The position numbers and the translations under genes are program-made. The notes below the pieces were generated by a model. It saw only the letters and a list, made by a program, of their open reading frames with translations. It was not told the origin of the DNA and made no database searches. Below are positions 1 to 7,000 of a DNA stretch of 64,000 bases, in pieces (positions within the stretch are counted from its first letter, which is position 1; every line of letters starts with the position of its first letter). Source of the stretch: Streptomyces albireticuli (GTDB lineage: Bacteria; Actinomycetota; Actinomycetes; Streptomycetales; Streptomycetaceae); the NCBI RefSeq assembly GCF_021228125.1, contig NZ_JAJQQS010000022.1, positions 1 to 64,000 of the forward strand, written 5' to 3'.

Positions 1-6
1 CATAGA

Positions 7-125
7 GTTTCGGTGGTCATAGCGTTAGGGAAACGCCCGGTTACATTCCGAACCCGGAAGCTAAGCCTTTCAGCGCCGATGGTACTGCATGGGGGACCGT
101 GTGGGAGAGTAGGACGCCGCCGAAC
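7..125 (+). rRNA. rrf: 5S ribosomal RNA
   Basis: This is a complete 5S rRNA of about 119 nt. It starts with GTTTCGGTGG and ends with CGCCGCCGAAC, so its two ends pair as the terminal helix, and it carries the conserved CCGAACCCGGAAG core. It is the last gene of an rRNA operon whose 16S and 23S genes lie to the left of the window. A strong hairpin terminator follows directly. The ends are assigned from the terminal helix and could be off by one or two bases. Confidence 0.96.
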
Positions 126-134
126 AAATTTTAG

Positions 135-180
135 AAAAAGCTCTGTTGTCTGAACTTCGGTTCAGACAACAGAGCTTTTT
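135..180 (+). terminator. Rho-independent terminator of the rRNA operon
   Basis: A perfect 21-bp inverted repeat (135-155 with 160-180) closes on a TTCG tetraloop and runs into a T-rich stretch. It sits 10 nt after the 5S gene, as expected for the end of an rRNA operon. Confidence 0.95.
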
Positions 181-242
181 TGTTTTCACGATGAACTGCG
201 GAGCGTCACCCCGCGTTAACGTCGCGCGGTAACCCTCCCTCC

Positions 243-926
243 ATGGGGACCGTGGAGATGCTGACCGCAGCGGGTATCGGCACAGGTGACGAGGTCGTCG
301 TGCCCTCCTACGCCACGACGGACGCCGCCGAGGCCGTCCGCCGGGCCGGGGCGACGCCGGTGTTCGCCGACATCGACCCGCAAAGCCTCTGCCTCGACCC
401 GGCCTCGGTCGCCGCGACCCTGACCCTGCGCACCGCGGCCGTGATGCCCGTACACCTCTTCGGGCGACATGCCGACCTGGCCGGCCTCCGCGCCGTCGCC
501 GAGAAGCGGGGGCTGCTCGTCGTCGAGTACGAGCCGGCCGCGCCCGCCGACGAGAACACCCGGCGGCGGCAGGAGAACGCTTTCTACCTGAACACCCGGC
601 TGCGGGGCGTGGAGACGCCCTCCGTGCCCCCGGGCGGCCCGCACGGCTACCGCTCGTACGTGGTGCGGGTCCCCGGCAACGGGCGGCCCGACCGGGATGC
701 GTTCGCGAGGGCCCTACGCCTCCGCGGCGTGCGCTGCCACGTGCCCGTACAGACCCCCGTGCACCGGATGCCGTCCTTCAGGCGGGAGTTGTGGCTGACG
801 GAGACCGAGCGCGCCGCGGACCAGTGCCTCGCGCTGCCCATGGACGCCTCCGCCACCCAGCGGGAACTGCACCGTGTCGTCGTGGCGTGCAACGCCCTCG
901 GCGGACTGCTGCCGGCGGCCGTCTAG
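243..926 (+). CDS. Degenerate DegT/DnrJ/EryC1/StrS-type aminotransferase
   Basis: This 227-residue frame resembles the DegT/DnrJ/EryC1/StrS sugar aminotransferase family. The match covers the GIGTGDEVVVPSYA segment near residue 10, the VFADIDP segment near 40 and the PVHLFG segment near 75. Family members usually have 370-400 residues. Here the N-terminal helix region is absent, and the middle of the protein, which should contain the lysine that binds PLP, has been deleted: the sequence jumps from about residue 95 to the C-terminal part. No ribosome binding site precedes ATG 243, and an in-frame stop lies at 192. It is therefore probably a catalytically dead relic rather than a working enzyme. 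It stands alone between the rRNA operon and tRNA-Thr, both on the same strand. Whether it is still expressed cannot be judged from sequence. Confidence 0.6.
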   Translation: MGTVEMLTAAGIGTGDEVVVPSYATTDAAEAVRRAGATPVFADIDPQSLCLDPASVAATLTLRTAAVMPVHLFGRHADLAGLRAVAEKRGLLVVEYEPAAPADENTRRRQENAFYLNTRLRGVETPSVPPGGPHGYRSYVVRVPGNGRPDRDAFARALRLRGVRCHVPVQTPVHRMPSFRRELWLTETERAADQCLALPMDASATQRELHRVVVACNALGGLLPAAV

Positions 927-1012
927 GACGGCACGGAAGGGCATCCTGAAGCCGGTGCCCCGGGGTGGTCAAAAGGACGTGCGAAAGTCGGGTATGCTTT
1001 ATCTCGTTGCCG

Positions 1013-1088
1013 GCCCCAATAGCTCAGTCGGCAGAGCGTCTCCATGGTAAGGAGAAGGTCTACGGTTCGATTCCGTATTGGGGCTCCA
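1013..1088 (+). tRNA. tRNA-Thr (anticodon GGT)
   Basis: The 76-nt gene folds as a standard cloverleaf: a seven-base acceptor stem GCCCCAA/TTGGGGC, D arm, anticodon stem TCTCC/GGAGA around loop ATGGTAA, and T arm with TTCGATT. The anticodon GGT reads ACC threonine codons. The 3' CCA is encoded (1086-1088). A TATGCT hexamer at 993-998 may be its -10 element. A hairpin terminator follows 2 nt after the gene. No integrase or repeated tRNA end was seen nearby, so it does not look like an occupied attachment site. Confidence 0.96.
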
Positions 1089-1090
1089 CA

Positions 1091-1126
1091 GAAGAAGGCC
1101 CCCGCCGAATGGCGGGGGCCTTCTTC
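1091..1126. terminator. Bidirectional terminator between tRNA-Thr and osaC
   Basis: A perfect 16-bp inverted repeat (1091-1106 with 1111-1126) closes on loop GAAT. It has A-rich left and T-rich right flanks within the arms, so it can end both tRNA-Thr (plus) and osaC (minus), which converge here. Confidence 0.85.
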
Positions 1127-1183
1127 GTATCCGGATATCCGGGGGCACCGGATACCGGAGGCCGGCCGGACCGGCCCCCCGGT

Positions 1184-3844
1184 TCAGGACTCCTGACGCT
1201 CCGGCACCCGCATGGCCAGGATCGCCATGTCATCCGACGCCGGCTCCGCCGCGAAGCGCTCCACGGCACGCAGAATCCGCGCCGTCACCGCTCCGGCCGT
1301 CAGACCCGTACACGTCGTCAGGACGTCCGCCAGGCCGTCGTCGCCGAGCATGCGCGTGCCCTCGCGGCGCTCGGTCACACCGTCCGTGACGCACAGCAGG
1401 ACATCGCCCGGATCGAGGGCGACGGTCTGCTCGTACAGCTCCAGGTCCTCCATCACGCCCAGCAGCGGCTGGGGGTCCGCCGCCGCCTCGACACCGCCGT
1501 CGGGGCGCAACCGCAGCGGCAGCGGATGACCGGCGCAGACGACCTTGAGGATCGCGCTGCCGTCCTCCTGCGGCCACAGCTCCCCGTAGAGCAGCGTGAG
1601 GAAGCGGCTGCGGGCGCCCTCGTCCAGGATCGCGGCGTTGAGCCGCTCCAGGACCGCCGGGCCGCCGTAGCCCTCGCGGGCGAGGAGCCTCAGGGCGTGC
1701 CGGGCCAGACCCGTGACAGCGGCCGCCTCCGGGCCCGTGCCGCACACGTCGCCGATGGCGAAGCCGTACGCGCCGTCACGGATCGGGAACAGGTCGTAGA
1801 AATCGCCGCCCACCTCGTTACCCTCGCCCGCGGCGCGGTAGATGACGTCGACCTCGACGCCCGGCACGAGGGGGAGCTCCGGGGGCAGCAGGCTGCGCTG
1901 GAGGGACTGGCTGATGGCCGTGCGCTCGCTGTAGAGCCGGGAATTGTCCAGGGCGAGCGCGGCACGGCGGGAGAGGTCCTCGGCGAGCTCCAGGATCTCC
2001 TGGCGGAAGTGGTCGTCGGTGGGCTTGCCGAGGGTGAGCATGCCGATGACGCGGTTGCGGGCCACCAGCGGCAGCACCACGGTCTCACCGCCCACGGCGG
2101 TCGCCGTGGCGAGCGAGGTGCCGGTGCCGACCGGCTGCTGCGCGATGTCGGTGAGGCCCAGGCTGCGGAGGGAATTGCGCAGCGCCGCGGCGTGCGCGGC
2201 CTCCGCGGGGGCCGTCCAGACACGAGCGCCGGGCGTGGGCACCGGCTCCGGCGGGTCGAGCTTGCCGAGCAGCGTCTTCAGACCGTCGATGCGGTCCTCG
2301 TCCTCGTGCAGGACGTACGACAGCTCGGGCTCCGAGGCGGGGTCGGCCACGGTGTAGACGGCGCACCAGGCGGCGAGGGTGGGGACGGTCATCTGGGCCA
2401 TCAGGGCCAGCGTCTGGTCCCGGTCCAGGGTGCCGGCCAGCAGGTCGGAAGCCTCGACGAGAAAGGACAGGGAGCCCCGGCGGAGCCGCTCCAGCTCATT
2501 GAGCCGGGCCCGCTCGACGGCGAGGGCGATGCGGTCGGCGGCGAACTGGAGGCGGAGGGCCTCCTCGTTGGTGTAGCGGCCGGGGGCCTCGGCGGCGACG
2601 CCCAGCGAGCCCGTGAGACGGCCCTCGACCTTCAGCGGGACGGTGACGACCGAGCGCATTCCGGTGTCGGCGAGCAGCGGCACGGCGCCGGGCAGGACGG
2701 CGAGGTCCTCGTGGACCGCGGGCATCCGGGCCGAGCCGTAGCGGCCCGTGCCCGCCTCGACCGGGACGCGGGCGAAGCGCTGGCGGGCCGAGGGCAGGCC
2801 GGTGGAGGCGCGGACCTCCAGCTCTGTCTCGTCGTCGGTGGCGAGCAGCAGATAGGCGGCGTCGCCGTCGAGCATGTCGCGGGCGCGCTCGACCGTGCGC
2901 TGGAGCAGGCCGTCGAGGTCGTCGGGGGCCGGGGAGCCGATGAAGACCTCGAACGGATCGGTCGCCGGGCCCCGCTCGCTGGTGGCGCTGTCCGCGGCGG
3001 GGGTGCGCTGCAGGCTCTGGAGGACCGCGCGCTCGTCCTCCCGGACGAGCAGGCAGACGGTCGAGGGAGCGCCGGCGATGTCCCGTACGCGCAGGTGGGA
3101 GGCGTAGACGGGGGTGATGCGGCCGTCGGCTCCCCTTATGCCGTAGGAGCCCTCCCAGCGGGAGAGGCGCAGGGCCTCGGCGACCCCCGTGGAGGTGCCG
3201 GGGGTGTGCGGCCAGGCGGCGAAGTCGGTGAGGGGCTTGCCGATCACCTGGTCGGCGGGGAAGCCGAAGAGGACGTCGGCGTCGTCGTTCCAGGAACTGA
3301 TGGCGCCCGTGCGGTCGATCTGGACCACCGCGACCCTGACCCGGGGGTCGGCGACCGGAAGGGCCTCGGCCGGCAGGGCGGGACCGGCGGAGCGGGTGCC
3401 GGCCGGGCGGTCGGACAGGTCGAGCTGGAACCACACCTGCTTGTGCGTGGGGGTGTACTCGACGCCCCAGCGGGCGGCGAGCGCGGCGCACAGGAGCAGG
3501 CCGCGGCCGCCCTCGCGGTCCACGCCGCCGATGCGCCGGGGCGAGCTCTGGAGCGGCACCTCGCGCTCCGGATAGCGGTCGGCGACCTCGACGCGCACGC
3601 CGTCCCCCGTGCGCATGCACAGGACGTCCGCGGCGGTGCCGGCGTGGACGACGGCGTTGGTGACGAGCTCGCTCGTGAGGACGACCGCGTCATCGATGAT
3701 GTCGGGAAAACCCCAGCCCTGGAGTGTGTCCCTGACAAAGGCCCGGGCGGCGGCTACCGAACGTCCGACCGGCTCGAAGGTGGCGGCAGCCCGCGCGGTG
3801 ATCACAGGTCTCCTCGTGTACGTCTCGGCGATCTGCTCACCCAT
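1184..3844 (-). CDS. osaC: OsaC-type RsbW-like/PAS/GAF/PP2C regulator
   Basis: This 886-residue cytoplasmic protein has five parts. An N-terminal HATPase domain (about 10-140, with the ELVTNAVVHAG N-box and GGRGLLL segment) is of the RsbW anti-sigma type. A PAS domain (about 170-270), two GAF-like domains (about 300-635) and a C-terminal SpoIIE/RsbU PP2C phosphatase follow; the phosphatase shows its metal-binding motifs EVGGDFYD, IGDVCGTG, CVTDGVTE and SDDMAIL. The order matches OsaC, which in S. coelicolor is known to modulate the osmotic-stress factor SigB. I start it at ATG 3844 because GGAGGGG lies 10 nt upstream; the ATG 18 nt earlier overlaps that site. It is divergent from osaA across 214 bp. 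The family name and role come from established work; activity of this copy is inferred. Confidence 0.88.
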   Translation of the reverse strand: MGEQIAETYTRRPVITARAAATFEPVGRSVAAARAFVRDTLQGWGFPDIIDDAVVLTSELVTNAVVHAGTAADVLCMRTGDGVRVEVADRYPEREVPLQSSPRRIGGVDREGGRGLLLCAALAARWGVEYTPTHKQVWFQLDLSDRPAGTRSAGPALPAEALPVADPRVRVAVVQIDRTGAISSWNDDADVLFGFPADQVIGKPLTDFAAWPHTPGTSTGVAEALRLSRWEGSYGIRGADGRITPVYASHLRVRDIAGAPSTVCLLVREDERAVLQSLQRTPAADSATSERGPATDPFEVFIGSPAPDDLDGLLQRTVERARDMLDGDAAYLLLATDDETELEVRASTGLPSARQRFARVPVEAGTGRYGSARMPAVHEDLAVLPGAVPLLADTGMRSVVTVPLKVEGRLTGSLGVAAEAPGRYTNEEALRLQFAADRIALAVERARLNELERLRRGSLSFLVEASDLLAGTLDRDQTLALMAQMTVPTLAAWCAVYTVADPASEPELSYVLHEDEDRIDGLKTLLGKLDPPEPVPTPGARVWTAPAEAAHAAALRNSLRSLGLTDIAQQPVGTGTSLATATAVGGETVVLPLVARNRVIGMLTLGKPTDDHFRQEILELAEDLSRRAALALDNSRLYSERTAISQSLQRSLLPPELPLVPGVEVDVIYRAAGEGNEVGGDFYDLFPIRDGAYGFAIGDVCGTGPEAAAVTGLARHALRLLAREGYGGPAVLERLNAAILDEGARSRFLTLLYGELWPQEDGSAILKVVCAGHPLPLRLRPDGGVEAAADPQPLLGVMEDLELYEQTVALDPGDVLLCVTDGVTERREGTRMLGDDGLADVLTTCTGLTAGAVTARILRAVERFAAEPASDDMAILAMRVPERQES

Positions 3845-3977
3845 GTCGCAGCGCCCCTCCATTGCCCTGGCCGGATGCCAGGTTACTTACCTTCATCGCA
3901 CGGGCGGAGGGCGGTGCGCGCTGATTCCACCTTGGGAGTGCCCGCGGACCGTGTGCGATGCTGCCGAACTGTTATGG

Positions 3978-3992
3978 CCTGGCCGGGCCAGG
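3978..3992. promoter_or_regulatory. Palindrome in the osaC-osaA divergent promoter region
   Basis: The sequence CCTGGCCGGGCCAGG has 7-bp perfect arms around one central base. It lies 66 bp before the osaA start and 134 bp before the osaC start, where a shared operator could act. No regulator that binds it is known to me. Confidence 0.3.
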
Positions 3993-4058
3993 GTGAAACA
4001 CTGGGAAAGATTGAACTGAAAGCCCGACGAGGATGATCGACCCTGCGGGAGGGACACG

Positions 4059-7000
4059 GTGGAGTCTGGCGCGGAGGCGCGGGGCGTGAGCACGCGCGCG
4101 AAGGGCGGACGGTCCCGGGCCAATGGGACGACGGAGGTCGACACGGCGGCGCTGACCCGGCTGTCGTCGGCGCTCGCCGCGATGCGGGACGGGAACTTCC
4201 GTAAGCGGCTGACGGTCTCCGGCGACGGCGTGATGGCCGAGATCGCGGCGGTCTTCAACGAGGTCGCCGACCGCAATATGCAGCTGACCGGCGAGCTGGC
4301 GCGGGTGCGCCGGGTGGTCGGCCGTGAGGGAAAGCTCACGGAACGGCTGGAGGCCGGGGCCTGCGAGGGCGCCTGGGCCGCGGCGATCGACGCGTCGAAC
4401 GCCCTGGTGGACGACCTGGTACGGCCGGTGTCCGAGGTGGGGCGGGTGCTGTCGGCGGTGGCCGAGGGCGACCTGGAGCAGCGGATGGACCTGCGCTCGC
4501 CCGGCCCGGACGGGGTGGCGCACCCGCTGCGGGGCGAGTTCCTCAAGGTGGGCCGGACGGTCAACGGGCTCGTGGACCAGCTGTCGGCGTTCACCGACGA
4601 GGTGACGCGGGTGGCGAGCGAGGTCGGTACGGAGGGCAAGCTCGGCGGGCAGGCCCGAGTGCGAGGAATGTCGGGTTCGTGGAAGGACCTCACGGATTCC
4701 GTCAACACGATGGCCTCCCGGCTCACCGCTCAGGTGCGTGACATCGCTCTCGTGACGACGGCGGTCGCGAAGGGCGATCTCTCCCGCAAGGTCACGGTGC
4801 ACGTGGCGGGCGAGATGCTGGAGCTGAAGAACACCGTGAACACCATGGTGGACCAGCTCTCGTCCTTCGCCTCCGAGGTGACCCGCGTCGCGCGCGAGGT
4901 GGGTACCGAGGGCGAGCTGGGCGGCCAGGCGCAGGTGCCCGGCGTCGCGGGCGTCTGGAAGGACCTCACCGACTCGGTCAATCTGATGGCCGGCAACCTG
5001 ACGGCGCAGGTGCGGGGCATCGCGCAGGTCACCACGGCGGTCGCGAACGGCGACCTGTCGCAGAAGGTGACGGTGAGCGCGCGCGGCGAGGTCGCGCAGC
5101 TGGCCGAGACGATCAACCAGATGACGGAGACCCTGCGGACCTTCGCCGACGAGGTCACGCGGGTGGCCAGCGAGGTCGGCGCCGAGGGACAGCTCGGCGG
5201 CCAGGCGCAGGTGCCGGGTGCGGCGGGGACGTGGAAGGACCTCACCGATTCGGTGAACACCGCCTTCAGGAACGTCACCACGCAGGTCCGCGACATCGCA
5301 CAGGTGACCAAGGCCGTGGCCAACGGTGATCTGGGGCAGAAGGTCACCGTCGATGTGTCCGGCGAGATGCTGGACCTGAAGAACACCGTCAACACGATGG
5401 TCGACCAGCTCTCCGCCTTCGGCGCCGAAGTGACGCGTGTGGCACGGGAGATCGGTGTCGAGGGTGAGCTGGGCGGTCAGGCCGCGGTGCCGGGTGCGGC
5501 GGGGACGTGGAAGGACCTCACCGATTCGGTGAACACCGCCTTCCGCAACCTCACCGGCCAGGTCCGCAACATCGCCCAGGTGACGACGGCGGTGGCCAAC
5601 GGCGACCTCTCGCAGAAGGTCACCGTGGACGTCTCCGGCGAGATGCTCCAGCTGAAGAACACCGTGAACACCATGGTCGACCAGCTGTCGTCGTTCGCCG
5701 ACCAGGTCACGCGGATGGCGCGGGACGTGGGCACCGAGGGCCGGCTGGGCGGCCAGGCCCGGGTGGACGGCGTCAGCGGCACCTGGAAGGAGCTGACCGA
5801 CTCGGTCAACTTCATGGCCGGGAACCTGACGTCGCAGGTCCGCCAGATCGCCCAGGTGACGACGGCGGTGGCCCGGGGCGATCTCTCGCAGAAGATCGAC
5901 GTGGATGCCCGGGGCGAGATCCTGGAGCTGAAGAACACCATCAACACGATGGTCGACCAGCTCTCCGCCTTCGCGGAGCAGGTGACCCGGGTCGCCCGGG
6001 ACGTGGGCACCGAGGGCCGGCTGGGCGGTCAGGCGCAGGTGCCGGGCGTGGCCGGTGTCTGGCGCGACCTCACGGACTCCGTAAACGGCATGGCGGGGAA
6101 CCTGACCGCGCAGGTGCGGAACATCGCGCAGGTGGCCACGGCGGTGGCGCGCGGCGACCTGTCGCAGAAGATCGACGTGGATGCCCGGGGCGAGATCCTG
6201 GAGCTGAAGAACACCCTCAACACCATGGTCGACCAGCTGTCGTCGTTCGCCGATCAGGTGACGAGGGTGGCCCGTGAGGTGGGCACCGAGGGCATCCTGG
6301 GCGGTCAGGCGGAGGTGCAGGGCGTCTCCGGCACCTGGAAGGACCTCACCCAGTCCGTCAACTTCATGGCGAACAACCTCACTTCGCAGGTGCGCAACAT
6401 CGCCGAGGTCACGACGGCGGTCGCCAAGGGCGACCTGTCGAAGAAGATCACGGTCGACGCCAAGGGCGAGATCCTCGAACTCGTCACCACGGTGAACACC
6501 ATGGTCGACCAGCTGTCCGACTTCGCCGAGCAGGTGAACCGGGTCGCCCGGGACGTGGGTACCGAAGGCCAGCTCGGCGGGCAGGCGAGGGTGCGGGACG
6601 TCACCGGCATCTGGAAGGACCTCAGCGACAACGTCAACCTGATGGCCAACAACCTGACCAGCCAGGTCCGCAACATCTCGCAGGTCGCCAGCGCCGTCGC
6701 CAACGGCGACCTCACCAAGAAGGTGACGGTCGAGGCGCGCGGCGAGGTCGCGCAGCTGGCCGACACCGTCAACACGATGGTGACCACGCTGTCGTCCTTC
6801 GCGGACGAGGTCACGCGCGTGGCGCGCGAGGTGGGCACCGACGGCATCCTCGGCGGCCAGGCCCGCGTCCTCGGTGTCAGCGGGACGTGGAAGGACCTCA
6901 CCGAGTCCGTGAACTCGATGGCGTCCAACCTCACCGGGCAGGTCCGCAACATCGCGATGGTGACCACCGCCATCGCCCAGGGCGACCTGACCAAGAAGAT

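Noticed and set aside
1013..1126. tRNA-Thr as an integration site of a mobile element
   Set aside because: No integrase, no second copy of the tRNA 3' end and no composition change follow; the next gene is core osaC.
965..4036. Long plus-strand frame across tRNA-Thr and osaC
   Set aside because: It runs through a tRNA and a terminator and is antisense to a protein with HATPase, PAS, GAF and PP2C motifs.
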